A DNA stretch of 64,000 nucleotides from Anarhynchus alexandrinus (taxonomy: Eukaryota > Chordata > Aves > Charadriiformes > Charadriidae): NCBI GenBank assembly GCA_008711295.1, contig VUYV01000601.1, positions 80,752 to 144,751 on the forward strand, in the 5' to 3' direction. Positions 25,546 to 37,689 of the stretch are shown here, piece by piece (the stretch's first letter is position 1; every line of letters starts with the position of its first letter). The position numbers and the translations under genes were made by a program. Below the pieces are notes generated by a model that was not told the origin of the DNA, did no database searches, and was given only the letters and a program-made list of their open reading frames with translations.

Positions 25546-27868
25546 CTGGCACACGGAAAAGACACAAAGGTAAAACCCATCAGCAGTGTTTTCAATCAGG
25601 AAGGCACAAAACAATGCATACTCCAAAATGAAAGTGGAATTCATGACTTATTTCTGTTGGTGGTTCAAGGTGCGTTAGTTTTGGAGTGGGTTTTTTTCCC
25701 CAAGATTGCATGAAAGGGGCTAAATATTACATTGCTGTATTCTAGTCCGTGAGAAGTTATTGCACAGACTCAGGTTTTCTAGACTATTGGTAAAAAGGAT
25801 ATTCATTGTCCACATGGCTTCTCAGCGGTAAAAATTTTAAGTCATCAGGAATTAATGGTCTGAAACAACCTGAGTTTGCGTTTCCTTCAGTCAAACCCTG
25901 CAATAAGTCAACGCTGTTTCCATGCCAAGTCAGAGGACCGGTGGCAGACCGCTCCCCCTCCAGTCAAAAGCTTTGTGTCACAGCACCGTAGCAAGCGTTT
26001 TCTGACCACAGGCATTTTCTGAAATGGCACGGTTGCTCTCTCTGCATGCTGAGGCCAAGAGAAGGACTACTTTCGCCTTACGACTGAGCTACTTTTGCTT
26101 GCTGGAAGAAAAGCTGTCGGTTCCTTCCTGACAAGTCAGCAAAAAGGATCCCAACGCTGAAAACTCTCCTTCATTTACACTAAATAACCTGCAAGTTTCC
26201 AGGGAGATGTATCTAAGGAAAGAATCAGGAATCAAAAGCTACAGAAGACATACAGTTGAAGATAACAATGAATCCACAGTGATAAACAGGAGGAATGACT
26301 AGAAGGCTCTGTCTCTATTCATTTCTTTGCAATAACTTTACAAAGGTATATGCAACCACATCCTTCCAGTCTGACAATGAACTGACTATGCGGAAAGGTA
26401 CAGAACGGACAATTTTTCTCTAGGTACAATAAAATTCCCTCTGCTCTAACCCAAATGTTCTCAGTCAGAGGTCATATTTGCTGGTTTTCACATAAATAGA
26501 GCTGTGCTTAGGGCTATATGCTTTACACTGGCTGAGAACGAATGGGTTCTCTCCGCCTGCTTCCCCCAGCACATCTGCGAGAAGCAGCAATAAATTTTTA
26601 CTGGCTTTAACGAAGCAGATGCGTTAGGGACTGATGCTCCGGGCTCACAGATTGAACTGCTGCAGGCTGGATTGTGCATTGGTTTCTCATTCCGTCCAAT
26701 GCAACACAGGAAAGGAGAGAAGGAAAACTGCAGGCTTCAGTAAATGAAATTTCCATTTACCTTTTAGGACACAAAAATGCAAGTTTTGCTCTGTATGTCC
26801 ACTACCATGACCTCAAAGCCTCAATTTTCCCAAATGCTACCGTTACGGAAGAGGTCATTTTTTCAAGGGTAACCAATACACAGTGGCATATCTCAATAAG
26901 AAGAAAAGGGCTGAGAGCACTTTATTATCTATCCCCTCATTAGGAGCCTGTGCAGATGATGTTCCCTTTTGAAAATCCAGGACGATTTTATCTGAACTGT
27001 CCAAAACCTATTTTCCTCACTTTTCAATTTGTAGTGCTTTGCATTTTTATTAGCACGCAGTAAATAACAAGCTTTAAAACATTAATATGGCAAATGTGCC
27101 AAGGCACTCTTGCAAATGACAGCATAATTAAACTGTGAAGTTATTTTCTTTTTACTGAGATAAAACATTAACTGGAGCACTCTGATAAAACCAAAGTTCT
27201 ATGAATGCAACAAGAAGAGCTACCAACATGAAAAATTAGCAAACCACAGCTAAAGCCTACTGAGTATGAAATGTAAATCAAGGAGAATTACAATATCCTG
27301 GAGAAAAATGAATTTATATGCAAAATTAACATATAAGCTAAGGCTATCCTAATCTTTCCAAACAATTATTAACTGGCAGCCATTCAGCCCCAGGTGAGCT
27401 TGTGGTGTAACAGTGTAAGCAGGTTCTTTCTTCTTTTTACTCCCAAGAAATAATCAGGAGCCCGTAAACTCCAAAACCCGTGTGAGGATTCAGAAAGCAG
27501 CAGTCCCCTGCCTTATAAAACTCATGTTGAAGAAAAAAGAAAAAATCAAAACATTTCCAAAACACCAACCTCAAGGAAAAATTTTTTTGACAAAAGAAAA
27601 GCTATCATTTAAATGAGGGAAAGTCAGTGGGAGCCTTTGGATGGAGCCCTAAACCTCTCTAAGAACCCTAATTAAATTATATGGAAACCAGTTAATTAGC
27701 AACTACAAACCAAAGACAAAATACAACTCAACGCAGGTATCAAACAGGTACTGGGGATCGAGGGCCCTAGGGATGCTAGAACAACCCCTGTGCCAGAGGT
27801 GCGTGCGACGCACACGCTCCCACCCCAACACGAGCGATGGTACGAAACGATGGACCCCGGGTCCGTAC
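25546..27868 (-). other. FRAS1: FRAS1 intron between VWC6 and FU1
   Basis: A 2.3 kb phase-1 intron separating the VWC and FU blocks. The part around 27000-27700 is A/T-rich. No repeat or coding sequence was recognised. Confidence 0.8.
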
Positions 27869-28016
27869 CTGGCTTGCAGCGTGGGCAGCAGTCACCCTGT
27901 GCCTCGACAGCCAGGCTGCCCAGGGGACAGGGCGGGCAGGAGCGCTGGAAGCAGGTGACCTCCGCATCCCGGCATTCGCATTCTCCACACGGTCCTTCTT
28001 CCCATTTCTCCCCGTT
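27869..28016 (-). CDS. FRAS1: FRAS1 window exon 9: VWC6, junction to FU region
   Basis: A 148-bp exon that starts in phase 0 and ends one base into a codon. It begins NGEKWEEGPCGECEC and has C10-x2-C13-x-C15-x6-C22-x4-C27-x2-C30, closing with CCPRC at residues 43-47. Its last base joins TT of exon 10 to make Val. This exon converts the phase-0 frame of the VWC exons into the phase-1 frame shared by all nine FU exons, so it marks the boundary between two differently assembled modules. The acceptor is TTGTGCAG and the donor G|GTACGG. Confidence 0.92.
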
Positions 28017-29599
28017 CTGCACAAGAAACACCGAACGGCCGGCATCAGTAGCGAAGGAGAGCCTTTGCGCAGAGTGGTTTTGCCATGCATGGAAATATCT
28101 GGGTAAATTGCAAGGCTACACCAGTGCTAGTGGTAAATGAAATATTTCTGGGACTGTTTCAGCACAGAGGGCTGTGTGCCTCTGTACCATTGACCCTCTT
28201 GCCCTCTTTGCCTTTCCAGAACAAGGCAGCCTTCAAAACGCCTACCGAGAAGAGTCCGTGGCCCGTGAACACCTGAACACATTCCCTCTCAGCACTCCCT
28301 CCAAAGCAGGGGTTTTTCAGTTAGCAGCAAGTCCTTTTTATGTCTTCACCTCCCTTCTTTTTCTCTGACTCAAAGCATTTTCTCCTGTCTCCAAATTTTG
28401 CTGCCTCACTTGTTGACCTCTTTTTCACAGCCTGGTAACAAGTGCTTCAATCTGCTCTCTATCTGTACAGATAGATACCCGTAACCTGTCCTCTGTCTGA
28501 ATCTATGCCTTTGCATAATGACCTTTTTGTTACACTTTAAATCTCTTTCTAACCTTTGCAGCATTTTATTTCCTCTGTTCCTCTCTTCTGTTGCCTTGTT
28601 TTCCATCACTGAGGACTGGCCGAAACACCACAGAGATGAAGAGGTATCACCGGCTTTCCTCAAAACTACCTGTCGCACCTGACACTGTCTGCTTTTACTG
28701 GTCGATGGAGGGGAGATATCTTGCCCCCACTGCTCCCCTCCCGCGATCTGCACCCCTGGGGGTGCTCAGAAGGCCACCGAAGCCGCCCGCAGCGGCTGGG
28801 GCTCTGCTGGCACCACGTGAGGAAGTCAAAAGGCAGAAAAGTGAGAGCAAGGATTTTAAATGCCCATGAAGCTTTTGTGCCTGTTCCTCTCTTAAAAGGG
28901 ATAAAGCACAAACGGGAATAAACCTAACACCTTAATATGTTTTACCTCACTTGGGTCAGAGAGAGAGATCTGAGGAAGGAAAGGGAAGTATTGGCACTAA
29001 AAAAACCCCACAAAACAGCATGAAACTTCCCATTTCTCACATCTGCTGGCAAACAGCAGTGATTAGCTCCAGTCCTTATTTGTCAGAGCAATGAAAAGTC
29101 CATTATATTGGTGTATTTAAATCAAGATACTTAACATTTCCTTTCTATTTAACTGCAGAAGGAAAGTTCCTTGAAAATATTTATAAAATAATGGACTCCT
29201 GTTGCAGTAAAAATCCTAATCAGTGGGATTCATAAGCAGAGAGCTATACATTGCCCCAGCTCTGTAGCCTCTATTTTATAGGATTAAAGTCAGGCGTCTT
29301 TAACTCCATGAGGTGTGCAGGAAACCTGCGAGTATGTAGATTAAATATTAAAAGGAAATGATTGATTATGCGGCACAAAGGAAAGCAAGGCAAACTTAAA
29401 ACTCTGCAGCAGACGCACACATTATAAACAAGTGCATTCTGTAAATTGTAAAAGCAATCTGCAGACAATATTAATGGATTATTTTTCTGCTACACTTGCA
29501 AATAATATCCTTCTCAGAACTCGAGTGGGAGAGCCAATTCCTCCAAACCTTTATGAGCAGAACTCACGATTACGTGCTCCAAAGTACCAGGATACTCAC
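28017..29599 (-). other. FRAS1: FRAS1 intron inside VWC6
   Basis: A 1.6 kb phase-0 intron between exons 8 and 9. It holds a GC-rich stretch at about 28720-28820 with a 7-bp-arm inverted repeat (28750-28765) and a CACGTG E-box just after. If birds have the longer VWC5-VWC6 linker I recall in mammals, its exon would lie here, but I did not find one. Confidence 0.75.
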
Positions 29600-29689
29600 G
29601 GCTTTGGTATGTTCTTTGTAAACACAGTGACTATTCCTTGAAATGCATTCAGGACAGCACTTCCCATCTAAGTGAATTAATTCTTCACC
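29600..29689 (-). CDS. FRAS1: FRAS1 window exon 8: end of VWC5, start of VWC6
   Basis: A 30-codon exon, phase 0 on both sides, with acceptor TTCACAG|GGTGAA and donor GCC|GTGAGT. GEELIHLDGK and CCPEC close VWC5, and SRNSHCVYKEHTKA opens VWC6. GEELIHLDGKCCPECIS is nearly the same as remembered mammalian FRAS1. The tail after CVY is short: exon 9 starts directly with NGEKW, whereas I recall a longer linker here in mammals. Either birds have a shorter linker or a small optional exon in the next intron was missed. Confidence 0.9.
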
Positions 29690-32600
29690 CTGTGAAGAGA
29701 AAGGTTGCAGCAATTCAAATGGAAACATCATCACCAAAAATACTGTGGAATGTAGAGGCAGAACAGCTCTTGCCCTGGAATGCAATCTTCAATATCTAAT
29801 TTCACCTTATCTTTTCTCTATCCTACTTCAGCTCTGTAGGTACAGTCTGAAAAATGTGCTCAGTGAATACTGCAGTTGCAGAACAAACCTCAGAAAAGGC
29901 AAAAGAATTCAGAGATAAGGCCATTACTTCATCCCTAAATCCTGCAGAGAAAGACTCCCCCAATATAATCCACTGCAAATACAAAGAATAGGAATGCCAT
30001 ATTTTTACTGTGGATCACTAGGATTTTACTGGACCACTGTCAAGATTTCAATGCATAGAAGCTTACCTTCATTTGGAATGTTCTACTTTTTTTCCCCAAG
30101 AGAATTTCAAAGCACATGCTCTATTTATCCTAGATGGAAAAAGCCTGTTCTTTGTTACCATTGTACAACTCCACTGAATCCACTTAAATAACTTCAGTTT
30201 GAAGATAAGAATTTCACAGCAGGAGAAGGGAATAAAGCATCCTAATTCGTCACAACTTTTTGTGCCCAAGTGGAAGCTGAACATTTAGAAAAGAGGGAGG
30301 GTCTGTCCTAGGGAACCAGGACACAGCTCAAAAGAAACAGCTTTGATTTCCTGACCTGAGTAGCTTTTCTGGACCAGATTCTCATGCACTGTAAACATAG
30401 ATAAAGTAATACATACTAGTCAGAAAACAGACACATGTATACAAAACCACTACAATTAAAAAGTTACAAGTGAATGACTAAATTAGATTTGGTGCTGATC
30501 TGTACTTGAGCACTTGTTTAACCCATGCCCGATAAATGTCAGTGTTGATGCCCATCCCAAATCTCAGTGGCTCACATAATTCAGCTGAGCACCAAGTTTA
30601 CCAAATAGCTTTGCTGATTTACACCAACTGGGCATCTGTGCCAGCAGTCACTCCAGGATATTTTTCACTGTGCCACACTGGCACGCTCACCAATTTGTGC
30701 ATGTGAATTACTTTGGACATAGATATGGCAATAAGAGCACCAAGGTAAAACAACTAAGCCAGGCCACACTCTGGCAACCCTCATGCAGAATGAGTAAGAG
30801 AGGAGAAACGGTATGGTTCGTAGCCATCGACGATCACACACAGCTTAAACTTCTCTCTGCTGGTTCTACACATTTTTGCTCTTAAATAATTACTTCTAAA
30901 TGCAGTGGTTGGATCTGATGTCACTACTATGTACTGTAAACTCTCCGTGCCCACGTCCCCAGCCACACACATTAACACACACTATGAGAAAACTGAGAAC
31001 AAGTAGGCATGGAACATGGCTCGCCTAGCCAAAAAACCCACAACCATGCTGCTCTGCCAAGGCTCAGAAAAGGGAGAGACTATGTGAGATGAGTTGTGGC
31101 TTTGCTGAAGAGAGATTCATCATATTCCAGGTTGAGAGCATTGAAAGGCAGTGATGGGCTGGGAGGCAGAAAAGAGAAAAAAAAATGTTTTATGCAATCT
31201 CTCTCAAACACGTAGACACCTACATCCACGTGCACCATCCATAACTCTCAACACCCTCGCTCCGTTTCTTCTCAACACCAGAAAGACTTCTGCTTGCTGA
31301 CCATACAGAAATCATGCTGCAACACCCTGCAAGCTCTCTCTTACCGATGCTGTAGTTTGGAGGGCCGGCAGGGCTGCTAGCAGAAATACTCCATCGCCAG
31401 CCTACTCTGCTAGGCTGCAGCATTCCCTGCTAGCACCCGTCACCCATCCTCTCAACATCATCACGAGTGTCCTTACTTAGCTGGGGTGCTGGCAAGCGCT
31501 CCAGCAGGATTATTTGATGCTTTGACAGTCTGAGTCGTTTTGGCTGAGCATATCCACATCCATAGCTATCCCAGCCTGCCACATAACTTGTATTCCTCGC
31601 TCATCAACAACCTGCTGAAAATGGCTTTTTGAAGATTAGGTCAGAATCACCACAGACACTTTCATTTGACAGTTGCTGGAGAGGTTTGTTTGAAAGGGTT
31701 TATGAGCTAAACCTCTACCCTACCCTCACGTAATGCTGCTATACTATGTCGAGCTATCTAGGATTTGCAGTTCGTATCTGTGGCCTCATTAGACTTTAAA
31801 TAGGACTATGTGACCAGAAAATTAATAACGTCTTAATGAAGAGATGAATCCAAATGCTCCTAGCTTCACATCAGCTCTGATTTATTGATGCAGGTGCCTA
31901 AAATATAGACCTGCAACTCAAAAAGGAGAAAGCAAAGGAAAAAGGAAATCTTTTGCTTTTTGAGTAAATATATTATTGTCATTAATTAATGCACACCTTG
32001 CACCGTTGAGACAAACTATGACTGAACATGACTTGAGGAAGCTAGTTTATCTTAAGGGAAGCCATGCAGAATAATAAATCCTTGGGCAAATACCTTTTAT
32101 CAAGTGGGACCATAACTCTTGTCTACAACAAAGGACACTGTCTTCCTCCTTCTTTCCTCCGAGCAATCGCATTTCATTCAATTCAAAATTGCAGCAGTTC
32201 ATACTCTGACAAATAATACCACTTTTAGATGGGTGGTTACCTGTGAGAGCCTGAGTTTGAAAAATCGCTGCGGGAGTGACAATGCTGCACACTTTTGAAC
32301 TCCCCAATTTTGAACCCTACACGTTAACATCTTCAGCTATTGTTCTGTAAAATATCCCTGGCTTTTCTGAATAATGGATTCTTTGTCAGTACCCAAGATA
32401 TGAGCATGAATATTAAATAATTCTCCCTACTGAGCCATGACAGCATGCCATCATCATTAGTGTAAATGATCCAATTTACAGCCATAAGCACGCAGGAAGC
32501 TGACTGAAACAGATGCAAGTGAACAAGATTTTATGATAACCACGACCTTCTACCCAGCAAAATCTCTCCATGCAGATGATCGTCAGCAGTACTTCACCAG

Positions 32601-33691
32601 TGACAAGAGTTTGGTCCCACGCTTAGTGGTTTTTTGCTATTTACAAGGCACAATCTCAGATGAACAAGCAAATGCTTTTATTCCTAGATACATCCTCTCT
32701 GCACGATCATCCTGTGGGAAGCCGTGCGTGGATTCTCACTTTTTTGAACACTCATTAAAACAATCTAATTCAGGGAATCCACTATGTCCTGATTTTGGCT
32801 GGACTTCAGACACAACACAAGGGTGCTGCTACTCAAGATTTAGCACGCAGGCAGTCACCAGAAAAGCATTGCCACTGAGAGAGAAAACTCAGAAGGCTAC
32901 AATTCCTTCCCTGGTCTTCACTGACACTGTGGAGTAGTAGCTATAAAGCAGATATTAGCCCCCCAATTAAAACAGGTGCAGTGACAAACACCACAGACGT
33001 CTTATCCCACTGCAAAATGGCAATTCAAAACATATTTGTATGTGCGTGTGTGTGTCTGTGTGTGAAGCACTCAACCTTATCTAATGCATTTTGCACATCC
33101 ACTACAGAGCAAATATAACATAATCTCGGAGGGGAGATTTAGTTTTGGAGTAAACAGCATCAGGAATAAAATACCTTACCAGCTTCACTTCCGTGCCAAG
33201 AACGGCATGGAAAAAAAGGAGAAAGGTGGAACACTGACTTCCATATTGAAGCACCCTACTGAAGCCCCCTGTAGCATACAGAATGAAGATAAAAGGAACA
33301 TTTCTTAAGCTTTTAACCATCTCTGACCTGTACGTCTCTCCCCACGTTCAGCTCCTGGTAAAGCCAGTGGTCACTGAAACCTCTGGGTGTCTGAGCCTCC
33401 ATTATAGCAGGCAGACAACAGCGTGGCAGGGAATCCAAGTTAAATTAGTCACTGATTCACACTGGCTTGCTTCACAATACAAGCCTACTGAACAGGCAAC
33501 CTTGCCTGGAAAATTCAAAGTTTACCCTCCTTTCCTGCGAAGGGTTTTCAAGGTAATTGCACAAAACGAGCCCCAAGAGAAGGGCAGGTTCTTTCAGTGT
33601 CTCAAGATGTCAGTCGAAGAAAAAGAAAGAAGGGAAAAAAAATATCATAAGACTTGACAGATACATCTTGAAAGAAGAAAATCTTTCTTAC
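29690..33691 (-). other. FRAS1: FRAS1 intron inside VWC5
   Basis: A 4.0 kb phase-0 intron between exons 7 and 8. It contains a TG dinucleotide repeat (33039-33064). About 50-75 nt past the exon 7 donor there is a strongly pyrimidine-rich stretch on the sense strand (33616-33643). A 134-codon plus-strand open frame at 32533-32937 has no recognisable domain. Confidence 0.75.
33039..33064. repeat. TG dinucleotide repeat, interrupted
   Basis: An alternating purine-pyrimidine tract of about 26 bp, mostly TG with CG and CT interruptions, in the exon 7-8 intron. Such tracts are length-variable and can adopt Z-DNA. Confidence 0.85.
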
Positions 33692-33883
33692 CTTGGCACA
33701 CTCCACTCTGGCGCACTCTGCTTTCTGGCAAGTGACTCGCCCTTCATCACACAGGCAGAAGTCACAGCGAGTACTGTTCCACATCTCACTGTGGTACCTG
33801 ATAGCACCATCATACAAGCAGCTTCCCTTGGAAGACACACACTCCTCACAGCACTTCCCAGGACGCTGCACTTTGTTCTCCCC
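33692..33883 (-). CDS. FRAS1: FRAS1 window exon 7: end of VWC4 and most of VWC5
   Basis: The longest exon in the window, 64 codons, phase 0 on both sides. GENKVQRPGK leads into CCEEC, which closes VWC4. VWC5 then starts with the cysteine of SCLYDGAIRY and carries the core C40-x2-C43-x-C45-x6-C52-x4-C57-x4-C62. In the other VWC domains an intron sits before the tryptophan. Here that intron is absent and one exon holds what exons 5 and 6 hold for the previous domain, suggesting fusion by intron loss. WNSTRC contains an N-S-T glycosylation sequon (residue 36). The donor AAG|GTAAGA is strong; the acceptor TTTGTAG|GGGG has a weak pyrimidine tract. Confidence 0.93.
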
Positions 33884-33976
33884 CTACAAAACATCAGCAA
33901 CCATTGAGCAGGACTCTCTGAACCCGTTGGCACGGGCACAGTGATACGCGCAGCCAGGTGAATGATTTTTAATTAC
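33884..33976 (-). other. FRAS1: FRAS1 93-bp intron inside VWC4, frame-open
   Basis: The shortest intron here, exactly 31 codons long. In the frame of exon 6 it reads through 30 sense codons and meets its only stop in the TAG that is also the splice acceptor. The donor (GTAATT) is off-consensus and the pyrimidine tract before the acceptor is poor. Confidence 0.9.
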
Positions 33977-34078
33977 CTTCTCACAGTTAATAGCGTGACA
34001 GGTCTCTCTCAGACATCTGACTTCCCCTCCGTCACAAGCACATGTGGTGCAGGTGTTTTTTTTCCACTGTTCGCCATG
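33977..34078 (-). CDS. FRAS1: FRAS1 window exon 6: VWC4 core
   Basis: A 34-codon exon, phase 0 on both sides. It starts HGEQWKKNTCTTCAC and continues C10-x2-C13-x-C15-x6-C22-x4-C27-x4-C32, ending NCEK. The acceptor is TTTGAACAG|CATGGC and the donor AAG|GTAATT, which departs from the usual GTRAGT. Only 93 bp separate it from exon 7, and the frame stays open across that intron until the acceptor TAG. Confidence 0.92.
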
Positions 34079-34711
34079 CTGTTCAAAAAGAACACGTATG
34101 CAACTGCTCAGCACCCTTCGTAAATAACCACAGTTTTTCCAGAAATCTGTGCTGCTTATGGCATATGATGGCTCCTTCTGCATGTCTGTATCCGACAATA
34201 AACTTTTCTTTAAAAATGCTTATCTCTACACGATCAGCAAAGAGGAAGAAGAGGCATGAGGTACAGATGACACTGTGGTATGTGTTTCTCATTAATTGCA
34301 AGCTAGTGACATTGGTGAGGCCTTAACTACTGTTATTAGCGAAAAATAATCATTAACAGAAAATCCCATATATATACATTCATTAAATACTGCATTAAAT
34401 TAATTCCAGACGATACAATGCAAGCTATAAACACTTTGACTTTCACCAGTGCTTTCTGCTTTCCTCCTTCAAAAAAGTGTGAAAAGAAAGTGCCTAATCT
34501 GCTTCACCCTGCAAACTTCCTTTCTGCTTGCCAGCAAATTCTTATCTAGTCCTAATTTCTTTCAACTCTTCTGGCTTTCCAGGAAGAAAAAAAGCAACGG
34601 GTGTACTAAGCTATCAGCGCTGGCAGAAAGTCAGATGTCACGGAGAAGGGAGAGAGAGCTGTGCCAGAACTTGTGAACAACTGCTTTTTGGTGTGGCTCA
34701 TCAAAGGTTAC
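34079..34711 (-). other. FRAS1: FRAS1 intron inside VWC4 (first cysteine side)
   Basis: A 633-bp phase-0 intron between exons 5 and 6. No feature was seen. Confidence 0.85.
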
Positions 34712-34795
34712 CTGGTAGACTCCTCCTGACACCGAGCAGGGCTTTGGCACGCATTCTGGGCAGCACTTTCCAGGACGCGTAACCACAACTTCATC
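34712..34795 (-). CDS. FRAS1: FRAS1 window exon 5: end of VWC3, start of VWC4
   Basis: A 28-codon exon, phase 0 on both sides, with acceptor TATTTAG|GATGAA and donor CAG|GTAACC. It encodes DEVVVTRPGK, then the closing CCPEC of VWC3, and the first cysteine and lead-in of VWC4 (KPCSVSGGVYQ). The layout matches exon 2. It is too short to stand out as an open frame; the splice sites and the CCPEC motif identify it. Confidence 0.9.
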
Positions 34796-37555
34796 CTAAA
34801 TAGAAAGCAGGAGAGACAAGTAAAATAAGAGCATGAACAGTTAATATGGGGCTCAGCATCAGCGCCTGGAATTCCAGGCATTTAGTATCTGTGTGATAAC
34901 CCACAGTCGCTCAAGGCTTCATTTTGGCTCCAATATCTGGGGGCAGACTTCACAGCAAGAGATCAGTGTAGAAAGCTAGAAAGAAAGATATTTCCTTTGT
35001 CTCATTTTTTGGGCTTCTCTGGATGGCAATTGACGTCCAAATACATAGACGCAGATAGATGCAGATAAGGACACACACACACGAGATAAAGTACATATAT
35101 TCAGGTATACAGATATACAGAGAAAGAAAAAGTATATATAAAGCCATGTAGAGCATAGCTTTACACAGTAAAGCATGAGATGGAAGAGAGAAGAGGTATT
35201 TTTTTTCCTGGTACTGCCACATTTTGAGGCTTTGAACGTGTGATTTACACTCGCCATCTCTCAGGCATTTGCACTGCTTTAGTTAAATCCATACAGCATA
35301 ACTGTCTGTACAGGTGTTAAATTATGCTTAAAGTTGGATTACCCTAATTTAAACTTTTTTCATGACTGATTTAAATCACGCTGGAATAGGTTGGCAGTTC
35401 ACATCAATATAACGGTTCCCGCATGCCTCAACTCCATCCATCTAAAACATCTTTGTAATTCCTCTGCTACAATTTCACACACATCCAATGGTTTGGAACA
35501 GTATCGTTCACCAGCATCTCCCTCCAGCCACCTCAGGATGACCGGAAGACTGACTTGTGGACTGAAAGGAGCGTAGAAATGCCAAGCACTATTATCTCAT
35601 CGGCTTTGTTAGTCAAATCACTAGCTTTCAAAGAAAGAGTGGAAGACTTGGTATAAAAGTTATCAATGCTAGATTTCCCAGCAGAGTTAAAAGAACTCTT
35701 TCCTGGATTTTGGTGGGATATTTAGGTGCTCTCCTGCGTGCAGCAAGCATTTTTGAAGTTCCTCTCCCTCAGCACCCAGGGAAGGGCACAGTTATCTGAA
35801 AGATGGAAGATGGGAGTTTAATACTGGGAGAATTTATGTATTTGCTATTGGCAGGGAGTGGAGAATGAAGAAAGTGACAGAGATAAAGGCACGTGCCAGA
35901 AAATATTGGGCATGATTGAGAGCAGAACAGGATCCTTGCACATCCTGCTAATGTCCCTTCCACCGGGCACCTTGGTAGGAAATATCTGGAACACCATCAG
36001 AATTGGCTTTCTGCTGCATTAACTTGGGTGCTCTCAGCCAATTATTCTCAGATACATCACAGCAACAACACAGTCACTTCTGTTTCCACAAATTAAATCC
36101 TAATGATTAGCTGATTAAACATTAGTGCAATCAGGCAGCAGGTAACATCAGTCCATTTGGAGTGGGAAAGGAGGAATCTAAAGCAGGCATAAATTTGTTT
36201 TAATGCAGAGTACTTAGTCAAGGAATACTAATTGAGTATCTCAGGACAAAGCAAAACACAATTAGCACGCATACAAACAGGTGGGTTTTCCCTCTATTAA
36301 AAAAAAAAAGTGTTAATTGCACAAACATCTGGTCCAGTAATAGAAAGCTGGGTAAGCATCAACAGCAAAAAAAAGTTTATGACTACTGCTTTTGTTTTTC
36401 TCAGTGCTACAGGGAAGTGTGCTCAGCCAGAACACACATTTCAAGGGAGCTTCTGGATTCATCGTTGGAGCATGGTAATAGATTAAAAAATACCTGGGAA
36501 ACGGCAGCCCCTAAAACATAATATCAAGGTCAGAAAGAGGGACTTTCAGGAGCCAGTTCCTGCATTTCCTTAGCATGGTATGCTGTTGCAAAGGAGTAGA
36601 GCAAAGCGCCCAAGCAAACTGGTACAGCGGGCCCAGTGAAAAGAAACCCAAAAAGCAGAGTCACACTCTTAAGCACTTCCAATATAAAACAAGAATTCAA
36701 AAAAATTGAGCCACTTGTACAGACTGTGGAGTACTGTGTATTGTTCACTGCCTTTACTAACCCCTCTGTTAAGACTGTGTATAATCTTGTGGTGTTTTGG
36801 TTGGGTTTACACACTGCGTAAGTGCTAAGAACTCATAATTTGTCCACAGCAAAGACCTTGGAGACAGAAATGTCCCCGTTCTGTCAACTGGACTAAAACC
36901 GTGAGTCACTACTTGAGCTTGCCTAACTTATCTTACTGGTTTTGTTATTTCTAAACACAAGCACATGTAAGAAATAGTGCTCTGAGACTTTTCTTTCAGC
37001 TGAAGTTGTCCTGCATTTCTAAACTCCAAGTCAAAAGGGGAATTTCATCCCCATTTGACCACTTTCAACTGTATTTCTAGAGTTCTTGTGAGGAAAAAAA
37101 CCCCAAGTAAACAAGACCTGCAAACCAAACTTTTTAGCTGCAAAACAAACACTGAAATTTGTGAAGATAACCCCCCATTAAAAATACTGTGTTTTCGTTC
37201 CTTCCCTCAAAGAAATAAAAACATTTCCTGATCAACCCTGTGTAATTTTTTTAGTATAAAACAAAAAGCAGTATCTTTAGACAGTATTTATGCTTAATTA
37301 GCCAGCAAAGACATGATAAGAGTAAAATGGTGGGGAAAAGAAGGTATCAGGGAAGAGACGGACAGCACGTGTATACTGACAGGCTTAAACGGCACTCCAC
37401 ATAATTTCCACGCATCAAAACTCCCTTTTCCAAATCGCCCACTTGTAACACAGAAGGTTTGCCTGCTAATTTCTACGTCTGCATGAAAAATGGCCCTTGC
37501 CAAGGGAAGGACAGCAGTCATGAGTAACGTCCCCAGAAGGCCGATGGGTGCTGAC
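34796..37555 (-). other. FRAS1: FRAS1 intron inside VWC3
   Basis: A 2.8 kb phase-0 intron between exons 4 and 5. It has a short AC repeat at 35071-35082 followed by an A/T-rich TATA-type stretch to about 35150, and an A11 run near 36299. No coding sequence was recognised. Confidence 0.8.
35071..35082. repeat. Short AC repeat, six units
   Basis: A run of six AC units at the edge of an A/T-rich stretch in the exon 4-5 intron. Confidence 0.9.
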
Positions 37556-37689
37556 CTGGTTGCACAGTAGCGGCTGGCAGGAAGCTGCGAAGCACTGCGT
37601 CGCGCCGTCCCTGCAGACGCATTTGGAGCACCCACCAAGGCGCCAGTCCTCCCCATCCTGGAACACGCGTCCATCAAAGGAGCAAGGCT
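37556..37689 (-). CDS. FRAS1: FRAS1 window exon 4: VWC3 core
   Basis: A 134-bp exon that starts with two bases of a split codon and ends in phase 0, so it undoes the phase switch of exon 3. The split codon joins as C+AG (Gln). The peptide PCSFDGRVFQDGEDW carries the first VWC3 cysteine and the conserved tryptophan, followed by C20-x2-C23-x-C25-x6-C32-x4-C37-x4-C42. The acceptor has two tandem AGs (TTTTAG|AG|CC). I chose the first because only it gives the right phase with exon 3. The donor is CAG|GTCAGC. Confidence 0.92.
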
